A stretch of DNA of 64,000 nucleotides from assembly GCF_018860975.1 (NCBI RefSeq), contig NZ_JAHKQI010000010.1, positions 62,001 to 126,000 of the forward strand, read 5' to 3'. Below, one piece after another: positions 1 through 8,385 of the stretch. The stretch comes from Lentibacter algarum (GTDB lineage: Bacteria; Pseudomonadota; Alphaproteobacteria; Rhodobacterales; Rhodobacteraceae). The translations under genes were made by a program, and so were the position numbers. The first letter of the stretch is position 1. Every line of letters begins with the position of its first letter. The notes below the pieces were generated by a model. That model was given only the letters and a program-made list of their open reading frames with translations, was not told where the DNA came from and did not search any database.

Positions 1-217
1 AGATCGTCGTCTGACCACCGTAAATCATCCGCGTGAGCAGATCACGGCCAATGTTGTCAGTGCCCAGCAAATGCTTACCACTGGAAGGCTCCCAAACATC
101 GCCGACAATTTCAGCCATGCCATAGGGCGCGATGAAAGACGCAAAGATCGCTGTCAGAAAATAGGTGATTGTTATGAACAACCCGAGCTTGGCCGATAGA
201 GGAATATTTTTTATCAT
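1..217 (-). CDS. ABC transporter permease, DppC/OppC type (5' part only)
   Basis: This is the first 72 codons of a second permease subunit of a peptide-type ABC importer; the rest lies beyond the window. The protein starts MIKNIPLSAKLG, has one membrane segment at about residues 11-30, and contains LLGTDNIGRDLLTRMIYGG, which is the conserved N-terminal block of DppC/OppC proteins. Its ATG overlaps the TGA of the upstream permease gene by four bases (ATGA), so the two are translationally coupled. The family is clear; the substrate cannot be read from the sequence. Confidence 0.85.
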   Translation of the reverse strand, partial: MIKNIPLSAKLGLFITITYFLTAIFASFIAPYGMAEIVGDVWEPSSGKHLLGTDNIGRDLLTRMIYGGQTTI

Positions 218-1170
218 TTCGGGTGCCTCAATCTTGGGTTCGCAAGGATCGAGATAATATCCGCCAGCATGTTCAGGCCAATGTAGATCGCGGCAAAAAT
301 AATGCCGCAAGCCAGCACAACCGGCACATCGCGTTTCGTCACCGCATCAACAAGGAACTGCCCCATGCCCGGGTAAACAAACACAACCTCGACAACGACA
401 ACGCCAACAACAAGGTATGCAAGGTTGAGCATCACCACATTCACAATCGGTGATACCGCATTTGGAAAGGCGTGTTTGGCAATCACATTAAACGTGCTCA
501 AGCCCTTAAGCTCGGCAGTTTCGATATATGCCGACTGCATCACGTTGAGAATTGCCGCGCGTGTCATACGCATCATATGCGCCAGAACAACCAGCGTCAG
601 CACCAACACAGGTAGCGTAATCGCGTTCAGCTTCTGCCAAAGGCTCATACTGTCATTGACCATCGCCAAAGCCGTGCCAAAACCAAGCTTCACCGCGAGG
701 AAATACACCAGCACATAGCCAATAAGAAATTCGGGAATAGAGATCGTCGTCAGGGTGATCGCCGAAATCAGCTTGTCAGGCCAGCGGTCGCGGTAGCGCA
801 CGGCCAGCAAGCCAAGGAAAATCGCCAGAGGGACTGAAACAACAGCCGCCCAGAAAGCTAAGAAAAGCGTGTTACCAAGGCGCTTTCCAACACTTTCCGC
901 AATGTCGAGCCGGTTCACGATCGAGGTTCCGAGATCGCCGGTCATGATGCCGCCGAGCCAGTCAAAGTATCGTGAAACAGCAGGCTCGTTCAGGCCCATT
1001 TCCTCGCGCAGGTTGGCAAGGGATTCAGGTGTCGCCGCTTGGCCAAGAACAGCCTGTGCCGCGTCACCCGGAAGAGCCTCAGTGAGGCCAAATATCATCG
1101 CGGAAGCCGCGAACAACAACAGGATGCCCAGCGATAAACGCTGGGCAACCAATTTGATAATGGGGTGCAT
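214..1170 (-). CDS. ABC transporter permease, DppB/OppB type
   Basis: Inner-membrane permease of a dipeptide/oligopeptide-type importer, 318 aa, the usual length for DppB. It has an N-terminal membrane segment (about residues 10-32), a periplasmic stretch, and five further segments. The cytoplasmic EAA loop that contacts the ATPase is visible near residues 217-241 (YIETAELKGLS...HAFPNA). It lies 14 bases after the binding-protein gene and overlaps the next permease gene by four bases, so binding protein, DppB and DppC form one leftward operon. Peptides are the family default; opines, nickel or other ligands are possible. Confidence 0.9.
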   Translation of the reverse strand: MHPIIKLVAQRLSLGILLLFAASAMIFGLTEALPGDAAQAVLGQAATPESLANLREEMGLNEPAVSRYFDWLGGIMTGDLGTSIVNRLDIAESVGKRLGNTLFLAFWAAVVSVPLAIFLGLLAVRYRDRWPDKLISAITLTTISIPEFLIGYVLVYFLAVKLGFGTALAMVNDSMSLWQKLNAITLPVLVLTLVVLAHMMRMTRAAILNVMQSAYIETAELKGLSTFNVIAKHAFPNAVSPIVNVVMLNLAYLVVGVVVVEVVFVYPGMGQFLVDAVTKRDVPVVLACGIIFAAIYIGLNMLADIISILANPRLRHPK

Positions 1171-1184
1171 ACTCTATGTCCCGC

Positions 1185-2768
1185 TTACGCGAACCATGTC
1201 CGACGGGTAATTTGTCCGTTCATCAGCTCACCGCTTGGGTCAAGGTCCCAACCAGCAACAGTTGTGCTGACACCGTCGATGAAGTCGTTGAACATCGGGC
1301 AGATCAAGCCGCCTTCGTTGCGCACCAGAGTGCCCATCTTCGAGTAGATATCTTTACGCTTGGCTGTGTCGAGTTCGGCACGGGCCTCAAAGAGCATCTT
1401 GTCAAATTCGGGGTTGGTGAACTTTGTGTCGTTCCAGTCAGCCGTCGAGAGATACGCAGTCGCATACATCTGGTCTTGCACAGGGCGTCCGGCCCAGTAG
1501 CTGCAGCAGAACGGTTGCTTGTTCCAAACTTCTGACCAGTAACCATCGTTCGGCTCGCGCTTGATCTCAAGCGGAATACCGGCTTGTGCAGCAGTCTGCT
1601 GGAAGAGCGCAGCCGCATCAACAGCACCGGGGAAGGCACCGTCAGCTGTGCGCAGGATGATAGGGCTGCCGTCGTGGCCAGAAGCCTTGTAGTGCTCGGC
1701 CGCTTTCGCCAAGTCAAACTCGCGTTGCTCGATGCTTGTATCAAACAGCGGGTAAGCCGCGTTGATCGGCATGTCGTTGCCAAGCGAGCCGTAGCCGCGC
1801 AGGATTTTGTCAACCATTTCAACGCGGTTGATGGCATACTTCAGCGCAAGACGCAGTTCGTTGTGGTCAAACGGGGCTGTGTCTGTGTGCATGATAAACA
1901 CATAGTGCCCACGGCCAGGCGTTGACTTAACGTTGATGTTTGGCGCGCGGTCAAGCAGGCTGGCAACCTTAGGCTCAACACGGTTGATCGCGTGAACCTG
2001 ACCCGACTGAAGCGCCGCTGTGCGCGCTGTCGAGTCGTTGATCGCGATGACTTCAACGCCGTCGTAATGCGCGTCGTCACCCCAGTAGTTTTCAAACTTG
2101 CTGAAAGTTGAGCGAACACCTGGCTCGTCAACGTCAACTTTGTATGGCCCCGTGCCGATGCCCGCATCCGGTGCATCCATGCCGCCGTTAGGCTGGATCA
2201 TCAGGTGATAGTCCGCCATCAGATATGGCAGGTCAGCGTTGGCTTCCGAAAGCGTCACGCTGAACACGTCGCCCTCGACTTTCATGCTCTCGATGCCCTT
2301 CATGATCCCCAGAGCACCAGACTTTGAGTCTTCATTGCTATGGCGTTCCATTGTCTTGAGAACGTCATCACCCGTCATGGTTTTGCCATTGTGGAACTCA
2401 ACATCCTTGCGCAGCTTAAACATCCACGTCTTCGCGTCAGGTGTGCTTTCCACGCTCTCCGCAAGCCGTGAGTCGATGCTGCCGTCTGCCGCAACTTCTA
2501 CCAACGGGTCAGCGAACTGACGCCCGATGTGGTAAGGCATCTGACTCGCCCATGTTGCCGGATCAAGCGAGTTGGTGCTTTCGCCGCCAATCGAACCAAT
2601 CTTGAAAACGCCGCCTTTTTTGGGGCCTTCAGCCTGCACAGCCGTGGCAAACATCGTGCCTGCAGCCGCTGCCGAAACACCAAGTGCGCTTGTTTTGCCG
2701 ATAAATTCACGGCGTGAAAGCTTGCCTTGGCCTGCGCGTTTCTTAAGATAGTCAAGTTCGTTGGTCAT
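1185..2768 (-). CDS. ABC transporter substrate-binding protein, family 5, Tat-exported
   Basis: Periplasmic solute-binding protein of the SBP_bac_5 family (DppA/OppA type), about 527 aa. I chose the ATG at 2768 because a GGGAG ribosome site stands just before it; a longer reading frame upstream has no such site. The N-terminus carries the twin-arginine motif SRREFIGK at about residue 19 followed by a hydrophobic Ala-rich stretch ending VQAEG, so it is probably exported folded by Tat. Family hallmarks such as FKLRKDVEFHNGKTMTGDDV are present. It feeds the two permeases downstream. An adjacent hydrolase gene suggests the ligand may be cleaved inside the cell, which is inference. Confidence 0.9.
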   Translation of the reverse strand: MTNELDYLKKRAGQGKLSRREFIGKTSALGVSAAAAGTMFATAVQAEGPKKGGVFKIGSIGGESTNSLDPATWASQMPYHIGRQFADPLVEVAADGSIDSRLAESVESTPDAKTWMFKLRKDVEFHNGKTMTGDDVLKTMERHSNEDSKSGALGIMKGIESMKVEGDVFSVTLSEANADLPYLMADYHLMIQPNGGMDAPDAGIGTGPYKVDVDEPGVRSTFSKFENYWGDDAHYDGVEVIAINDSTARTAALQSGQVHAINRVEPKVASLLDRAPNINVKSTPGRGHYVFIMHTDTAPFDHNELRLALKYAINRVEMVDKILRGYGSLGNDMPINAAYPLFDTSIEQREFDLAKAAEHYKASGHDGSPIILRTADGAFPGAVDAAALFQQTAAQAGIPLEIKREPNDGYWSEVWNKQPFCCSYWAGRPVQDQMYATAYLSTADWNDTKFTNPEFDKMLFEARAELDTAKRKDIYSKMGTLVRNEGGLICPMFNDFIDGVSTTVAGWDLDPSGELMNGQITRRTWFA

Positions 2769-2889
2769 CGTGTTCTCCCAGTTGGATAACGTCCGGTTTT
2801 CCGGCGTTTTTGTTAATCTTTGCCACAAAAGACCCGATCAATCGTTTCGTATCAAGGGTTTTCTGAGTCTTATAATTGCTTGACGCCCG

Positions 2890-4866
2890 TCATAGCATGT
2901 GCCGTGGCCGCTTTTCCGTAACGTCGCGGGTGTATATTTTTTTGTCGTTTTCATAGGCCTCAAGCCGCCCCGTGAGGTAAAAGTTCTCGGCATCCGCGTG
3001 CATCTTCGCATAGGTTTCCGTGCGCAAGGCAAGCCCCTCACGCTCAAGCTCCTCTGTCCAGTGTGTCTCGCCGCGCGCGCAAAGCGGGTCATCAGGGTGG
3101 ATGGCCCAGATCTCCCGCGCACAACCGCCCGACACAAGCCCGTGAACACTGTCGCGTCGCTTGCCAAAATCGTCATTGATATGCAGTGACACCTCTCCCG
3201 TGACCATATCAAGCCGGCTCTCACGGCTGTTCTTGGCCTCACGTATCACCTCAACCTGCCACTCCGGCGCACTCACGGCTGGCTCAAAGCCGCATTCGTC
3301 GCCTTCACCCACGGGGCTTACGGGCAAAGCAAGCTCACCGCCCGTCAGCGTCAAGGCGCAGGCTTCGGGTGAAGGCCACAACAGCGGCCAATAGGCCGAG
3401 CTCACCGCCACGGCAAGCCTGTGCCCGCGCGGCAGTTTGTAAGCGATATGATCGAGCTTCACAGTGATAACAACCGCCTCGCCAACGGGCATCTCTTCAG
3501 GCCGCTCATGACTGTTGCGATGCGTCAGGTTCAGAACCCCATAAGTGATGCGCGCACTCGCCCCGTCAGGGTGAATGTGGTTGAGCCGCACACAGACCTG
3601 CCCCAATGGCTTGTCCGCGGCCAGCGTCAAAGTCACCTCCGGTGCACCGATGATCTCGATATCCTCGCGCTGCACCTCCCCCGTAAACACAGCTGAAAAG
3701 GCGTCATCAACCCGCTGCTCACTCGGCATCTCGGGCCCAAGCCAGATCGCGCAGTATTCCCCTGCCGCCGCCCCGCAATGCGCCGGAGAGGCAACCACAG
3801 CCTCAAACGCACCGCCGCTGCCAAGCTTGCCACCAGCCCCGAGCTTCATACGCGCCACATCGGTCGCAGGCCCGCGCCGCGCCGTCCACCTGCCCGGCCG
3901 CTCGTCATACCATGCTTTGGGCCGCAAGCCCTCCATCACATAGGCTCGGTAGTCGGCATCATCCTCAACGCCGGTTTCAATGCCCTTAAGCCATTTGTCC
4001 CACCAGCGCTGCGCCTCTTGCAAAAAGCCGATGCGCGGCTCGGGCACAGCAAAATGCGGATACTTGTGCACCCACGGCCCGACAATCCCCTTGGCACCGA
4101 CATTCTCAACCAAAGCAGGCACGGTGTTCTTGTAGGCATCACCCCAGCCACCCACAGCCAGAACCTTGGCCGTGATCTTGCTATAATCCTCACAGACCGA
4201 GCCGTGCTTCCAGTAGTCGTCTCGCGTCTGGTGCTGCAGCCACTCCGCCGCCAGAAACGGCTCGTTCTCAAGCCGCTCAAGCCAGATCTCGCGCCAGTCG
4301 TCAGGCCTTAAAGCAGGGTCAGGCGGACGGCTTGAGTAGGCCCACATCGTGCTGCCCCAACCGAAGTTCTCGTTGAGCAAACAACCGCCCTTGTAGTGAA
4401 TATCGTCAGCATAGCGGTCAACCGTCGAGCACAGCGTGATCACCGCCTTAAGCGGCGCGGGCTGCATTGCGGCCACTTGCAGGCTGTTGAACCCGCCCCA
4501 GCTGATGCCTTGCATGCCAACGTTACCGGTGCACCAAGGCTGCGCCGCCAGCCATTCGATCACCGAAACAGCATCATCAAGCTCCTGTTGGGTATATTCA
4601 TCTGTCATCAAGCCTTCGCTGTCACCGTTGCCGCGCATGTCGACGCGCACCATAGCGTAGCCCCGCGCCGCCATCCAAGGGTGGCTCAGCTCGTCGCGCG
4701 CAGTGGTTCCATCGCGCTTGCGATAGGGCAGATGCTCAAGCACCGCTGGCACCGGATCATCACCCGCATCAACAGGCATCCAGACCCGCGCTGACAAACG
4801 GCACCCATCGGGCATCACAATGCCCATGTCCTCAATTTCAGTTATGTCGCGGGTGTTGATGCTCAT
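2890..4866 (-). CDS. CocE/NonD family hydrolase (X-Pro dipeptidyl-peptidase S15-like)
   Basis: Alpha/beta-hydrolase of 658 aa, the usual size for the CocE/NonD family of esterases, amidases and X-Pro dipeptidyl peptidases. The nucleophile motif G-I-S-W-G-G places the catalytic serine at residue 122. The region VRVDMRGNGDSEG (about 73-85) is the typical strand and oxyanion area. The C-terminal third matches the beta-sandwich domain of these enzymes. No signal peptide is seen, so it is cytoplasmic. It stands directly upstream of the peptide-type importer and may process the imported substrate. Its ribosome site is buried in a perfect hairpin (see 4867-4893). The exact substrate is unknown. Confidence 0.88.
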   Translation of the reverse strand: MSINTRDITEIEDMGIVMPDGCRLSARVWMPVDAGDDPVPAVLEHLPYRKRDGTTARDELSHPWMAARGYAMVRVDMRGNGDSEGLMTDEYTQQELDDAVSVIEWLAAQPWCTGNVGMQGISWGGFNSLQVAAMQPAPLKAVITLCSTVDRYADDIHYKGGCLLNENFGWGSTMWAYSSRPPDPALRPDDWREIWLERLENEPFLAAEWLQHQTRDDYWKHGSVCEDYSKITAKVLAVGGWGDAYKNTVPALVENVGAKGIVGPWVHKYPHFAVPEPRIGFLQEAQRWWDKWLKGIETGVEDDADYRAYVMEGLRPKAWYDERPGRWTARRGPATDVARMKLGAGGKLGSGGAFEAVVASPAHCGAAAGEYCAIWLGPEMPSEQRVDDAFSAVFTGEVQREDIEIIGAPEVTLTLAADKPLGQVCVRLNHIHPDGASARITYGVLNLTHRNSHERPEEMPVGEAVVITVKLDHIAYKLPRGHRLAVAVSSAYWPLLWPSPEACALTLTGGELALPVSPVGEGDECGFEPAVSAPEWQVEVIREAKNSRESRLDMVTGEVSLHINDDFGKRRDSVHGLVSGGCAREIWAIHPDDPLCARGETHWTEELEREGLALRTETYAKMHADAENFYLTGRLEAYENDKKIYTRDVTEKRPRHML

Positions 4867-4893
4867 ACGTGGCCCTCCAGATGAGGGCCACGT
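4867..4893 (-). promoter_or_regulatory. Perfect hairpin enclosing the ribosome binding site of the hydrolase gene
   Basis: An 11-bp perfect inverted repeat (arms 4867-4877 and 4883-4893, loop of five) ends exactly at the ATG of the hydrolase at 4866. On the coding strand the GGAGGG ribosome site (4873-4878) forms part of the loop and 3' arm, six bases before the start codon. The folded leader should block ribosome entry. It could instead be the terminator of the leftward gene ending at 4903, but no T-run follows it. Confidence 0.55.
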
Positions 4894-4902
4894 TAGGCGC
4901 GA

Positions 4903-5442
4903 TCAGTCAGCTGTCAAGCCGCTGTTGGCCTGACTGTTGGCCTGGCTGTGGGGCGCGCGAACCGACAGAAACACCGAGATCAGATAGGACATGATCAGCG
5001 TCATGCCGACATGACCCACAAAAGATGACTGCGTGTATGTGCCAAAGCCCATCATAAACGTGCGCCCAACCAGCGGTGCCAACATTCCTTGCGCCACAAA
5101 CCAAAGCGCTCCGCCCGCAACCAGCCCCGCCACCAGCGTCTTTGTCGGCATCAGGAGCCGCACCAGATAAGTAAATAGCCCGAACCCGAGCGCTCCAATG
5201 GTGAAATGCACCACAAAAGCCGCGCCATAGCCAAGCTTTACGCCGGTGAACATATCCGTCAGCGCGATCACAAGGTTTGCAGGCTGTAACGCAACCCCGA
5301 AAAGCAAGGGCGACACCAGCCAAGCATAAAGCTCAAAGCTGAACTCGCCGATCAGCCCTGCAAGGGCCACAGCCATCAGCATCCGCGGTTGAAAATTGTC
5401 AAAATATTGGTTCATGTTGTTTGCTTTCATTTTAGCGATCAC
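4903..5442 (-). CDS. Multi-pass membrane protein of unknown function
   Basis: Small integral membrane protein, 179 aa from a GTG start, with four hydrophobic segments (about residues 22-45, 53-72, 78-101 and 105-165 as two segments). An AAGG ribosome site lies nine bases before the GTG; ATG codons at residues 5 and 10 are alternatives without a clear site. The general look recalls YagU/DUF1440-type proteins, but I do not recognise it firmly. The tail SQANSQANSGL is a short duplication. It ends 36 bases before the hydrolase and may be cotranscribed with it. Confidence 0.6.
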   Translation of the reverse strand: MIAKMKANNMNQYFDNFQPRMLMAVALAGLIGEFSFELYAWLVSPLLFGVALQPANLVIALTDMFTGVKLGYGAAFVVHFTIGALGFGLFTYLVRLLMPTKTLVAGLVAGGALWFVAQGMLAPLVGRTFMMGFGTYTQSSFVGHVGMTLIMSYLISVFLSVRAPHSQANSQANSGLTAD

Positions 5443-5681
5443 TCAAAAAAGCCTTAACCGCCAAATAATCTGGAAACAAATCACGTCTATTCACCAGAAA
5501 TACCAGTCTTGTGACTGCCGCGTGACTTGAGCCGGATTTATCTAGCAAACGACACAAACACCCTCACCCAACACAAGCGGCACCTAGGCTTAGGCCCCGT
5601 CTTGGTGCCCGCTCTTGTGAGCCTTGCGTTCCTCGCAGTGATTTTTGGCAAAGTCGTTACTTCACAACCGGCAGCTAGCGC

Positions 5682-6170
5682 CTATCCCAGATCAAGTTCC
5701 GAAATCTCGTTGAGCAGGTTGAGCAAAGCCCGCCGCTCCTCTGGGCCGAAACGTGCCTCAAGGCGGGCGCTGATCTCGGCGCTTTCAGGCATCGCCTGTG
5801 CGATCAATTCCTTGCCAACTTGCGTGATATTGACCAACACCTTGCGCTTGTCGTCAGGGTGCGCGCGGCGGCTGATGTAGGCCTTGCGCTCCAATAGCTG
5901 CATGATCCGCGTCAGCGACGGGTTGAGCAAACAGGCGGCCTCGGCAATGTCTTTCGGGTCCATCGTGCCGCGCTCGTCAAGCACCCGCAAAACCCGCCAT
6001 TGTTGTTCTGTCACATCAATCTTGCCAAGCATCTTGCGATACGGCGCCATGATGTTCTCACGCGCCCGCAACATTGCGATCGGCAAAGAACGGTTGGTCC
6101 GCGGCAGGTTCGACTGTGGCGGCAGGTTCGACTGTGGCGTCTGTGGGGTCTGTGGCTTCTTGTCTGTCAT
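5682..6170 (-). CDS. MarR family transcriptional regulator (HpaR-like)
   Basis: Winged-helix DNA-binding protein of about 162 aa. After a Pro/Gln-rich tail (QTPQTPQSNLPPQSNLP, itself two short tandem duplications) comes the MarR core: DVTEQQWRVLRVLDERG, the recognition helix region NPSLTRIMQLLERKAYI, and the wing with HPDDKRKVLVNIT. The sequence is closest to regulators of aromatic (homoprotocatechuate) degradation called HpaR/HpcR. The start at 6170 has an AAGGG site; an ATG seven codons upstream does not. It lies 77 bases after the leftward nitroreductase group, and could control it or act elsewhere. Confidence 0.85.
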   Translation of the reverse strand: MTDKKPQTPQTPQSNLPPQSNLPRTNRSLPIAMLRARENIMAPYRKMLGKIDVTEQQWRVLRVLDERGTMDPKDIAEAACLLNPSLTRIMQLLERKAYISRRAHPDDKRKVLVNITQVGKELIAQAMPESAEISARLEARFGPEERRALLNLLNEISELDLG

Positions 6171-6247
6171 GCGCCCTTTTTGCCCAAACACGGCAACAAT
6201 TCAAGCAGGCAGATTAGCGCAGCCGCAACCATACGGCTTCTTTGGCG

Positions 6248-6910
6248 TTAGACGCTCATCGCCAGCACACGGCTGATCTCGGTCAGCGAGCGGCCGGATT
6301 GCTCCGACCAGGTGTTAAAAGCGCCCTGCACCGCCCTAAGCGCTGTCTTTGAGCTCGGCGCTTTGTCGATCACCCCCTCGGCCACCAAGCGCCCCACGAC
6401 ATCGGGCGAGAGAATAAAACTGTCGCGCCCGAGCATGCGCATACCATACGCACCCGTCTGGCCGCCAAGTCGCGAACCGCGTTTCTTGAGCATGTCCAGC
6501 AGGCCAACAAAATCATCCGCGGGCCAACCGCCCAGCACCTTGCCAACGCCGCCCTCCTCACGCAGTTCAAGCAAAAACGCTGCATTGTCGCGCACCGAGG
6601 CGATCTTCGGCCCCGAGCGCACAATCCGCTTATCCGTAAGCAGGCTGTCAAACATTTCGTCATCCATGAAGGCACAGCGCCCAAGGTCAAAGCCGTGAAA
6701 TGCCTGCTCAAAATCCGGCCATTTGTTTTTGATCACCGTCCAGGCAAGGCCGGTGCTAAACACATATTTGCTAAGCTCGGCAAGCCAGCGGTCTTCGGGA
6801 ATAGCCGCCAGCTGAGCCGCGCTCGCAGGCTTCTCAAGCATCGCCTCAAGCGCCGCCGCGCCGCCTTTGCGCTTGGCAGCAATGCCGAAAATCTCGTCAA
6901 AACTGCGCAT
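6248..6910 (-). CDS. DNA-3-methyladenine glycosylase I family protein
   Basis: 220-aa protein related to Tag, the base-excision enzyme that removes 3-methyladenine from DNA. Recognisable parts are the opening MRSFDEIFGIAAKRKG, FSTGLAWTVIKNKWPDFEQAF and the helical core with DKRIVRSGPKIASVRDNA. The classical Tag proteins have zinc ligands near both ends; they are not seen here, so this is the shorter 'HhH-GPD-like' branch. It lies nine bases after the AhpD-like gene and shares its transcript. The catalytic activity is inferred from family only. Confidence 0.75.
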   Translation of the reverse strand: MRSFDEIFGIAAKRKGGAAALEAMLEKPASAAQLAAIPEDRWLAELSKYVFSTGLAWTVIKNKWPDFEQAFHGFDLGRCAFMDDEMFDSLLTDKRIVRSGPKIASVRDNAAFLLELREEGGVGKVLGGWPADDFVGLLDMLKKRGSRLGGQTGAYGMRMLGRDSFILSPDVVGRLVAEGVIDKAPSSKTALRAVQGAFNTWSEQSGRSLTEISRVLAMSV

Positions 6911-6919
6911 ATCGGCTCC

Positions 6920-7528
6920 CTATCTATGCGACCAATCGTCAGGGTTTTCCGAGTTGTTGGGCGACAACCCGATGACATCACCCTGCGTGCTGACACCAAG
7001 GCCAAGCACCGTGCGGTTGGCATAGCTGAAGTAAGCGCTGACTTGGTTGATCTCCAGAATCTCACCATCATCAAAGCCCGCATCGCGCAGCGCTGTCATG
7101 TCAGCTTCGCGCACTGTCGCAGGCGCAACTGTCAGCTTGCGCGCATACTCCATGCCCGCCATCTCTCGCCCGTCAAGCGGCGCGCTGGTAATATCTCCCG
7201 CCTCTATCGCGGCCCTCAAGGCAGTTGAGCGCGGCTCATCGTCAAGCAACCGCCGCATGCCCTGAAAATGGTGCTCGACACAATAATTGCAGGCATTCAG
7301 TGACGACACATAAGTGCCGATGCACTCCAAATACCACTTCGGCAGCGTGTTGCCCGTATGATGCAGCACATACTTGTAAACAGCCATATGCCCTTCCATA
7401 GAATGCGGGCGCAGGCTGTGGGCCATCATGATGTTGTCGACGTTATCATCAGGGCCCTTAACGCGATCATAAAGTCGCTTGAGCTTACCCGTGGCGTCTT
7501 CGTAAGGAACCGTTCTGATCCAGCTCAT
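6920..7528 (-). CDS. Peroxidase-related / AhpD-like protein
   Basis: 202-aa protein of the carboxymuconolactone decarboxylase/AhpD fold, in the group called 'uncharacterized peroxidase-related enzymes'. The redox motif is NYC within NAC-NYC-VEHH, that is Cys80, Cys83 and His87, the AhpD C-x-x-C-x-x-x-H signature. Such proteins act as thiol-dependent peroxidases or disulfide reductases in the cytoplasm. It sits between the nitroreductase (18 bases upstream) and the glycosylase, giving the operon an oxidative or electrophile-stress flavour. Confidence 0.82.
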   Translation of the reverse strand: MSWIRTVPYEDATGKLKRLYDRVKGPDDNVDNIMMAHSLRPHSMEGHMAVYKYVLHHTGNTLPKWYLECIGTYVSSLNACNYCVEHHFQGMRRLLDDEPRSTALRAAIEAGDITSAPLDGREMAGMEYARKLTVAPATVREADMTALRDAGFDDGEILEINQVSAYFSYANRTVLGLGVSTQGDVIGLSPNNSENPDDWSHR

Positions 7529-7546
7529 CGCTCACCTCGCTCTTGC

Positions 7547-8230
7547 TTAGCTCTCGTCAAACCCGACAAACCGCGCAACATTTGGCACAGCGCGCCGGTG
7601 TGATCTGACAGAGTTGGCAGCAAATTCCTCGTCTGGCCAGCCCAAAGCAACACAAGTCAGGATAACTTCATCGTCAGGAATACCCGCATGCTCGCGCACA
7701 ACCGGCGACTGCATGATGCCCTGCCCGTTGATCACCGTGCCAAGCCCCTTGCTCCACGCGGCAAGCACGAGGCCGTATGTCACAGCCCCCAAATCAAAAT
7801 GCGCAATGGTGCCGTTGCCCATGAGCGAGCGGTCAAACGTCACCACGATCGACACTGGCGCATCAAACTGCCGAAATCCCCGCATCACCCAGTCCTGACG
7901 CATCTCTTTGTCGTGACGCTCGATGCCCATAACGGCGAAGAGCTGCTTGGCAATCTCGATCTGCCGCTCGCGGTGCACACCGTCATAAGCGCCATGATCC
8001 TCGATCTCACGCTCCGGCGGCACACCCGCCAGCATCCGCGCGCTGTTGCCATTGCGCACAGCCTCAAGCGGCGCACCCGTCAGCACATGCAAATGCCAAG
8101 GCTGGGTGTTCATCGAACTCGGCGCACAATTGGCCATCTCGATGACCTCTTCCAACACCTCGCGCGTCACCGGCTTGTCGGTAAACCCTCTTATGCTGCG
8201 CCGCTCGCGCATCGCTTGCTCAAGTTCCAT
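7547..8230 (-). CDS. Nitroreductase family protein
   Basis: FMN-dependent NAD(P)H oxidoreductase of about 227 aa. The start at 8230 is preceded by AAGGAGA eight bases upstream; a longer frame exists but lacks a site. Family marks are RRSIRGFTDKPVTREVLEEV at the N-terminus (phosphate-binding Arg residues), APSSMNTQPWHLHVL, and GLGTVINGQGIMQ. It is the first gene of a leftward operon with the AhpD-like and glycosylase-like genes and is divergent from parE. Substrates of these enzymes (nitroaromatics, quinones, enones) cannot be told from sequence. Confidence 0.88.
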   Translation of the reverse strand: MELEQAMRERRSIRGFTDKPVTREVLEEVIEMANCAPSSMNTQPWHLHVLTGAPLEAVRNGNSARMLAGVPPEREIEDHGAYDGVHRERQIEIAKQLFAVMGIERHDKEMRQDWVMRGFRQFDAPVSIVVTFDRSLMGNGTIAHFDLGAVTYGLVLAAWSKGLGTVINGQGIMQSPVVREHAGIPDDEVILTCVALGWPDEEFAANSVRSHRRAVPNVARFVGFDES

Positions 8231-8385
8231 CGCCCGGTCTCCTTTTGCTCTATCGCAGGCAAGCTTCCACAAAGCCGCACAAGCGTCACATGTTCCCCTA
8301 CGTCAAAACCACGCGGCTTAAGCCTTCCCCCCCGCGCGCTGCTCTGACATACTGTGCAAAAGCAAAAAATGAACGAGCAGCGGTA

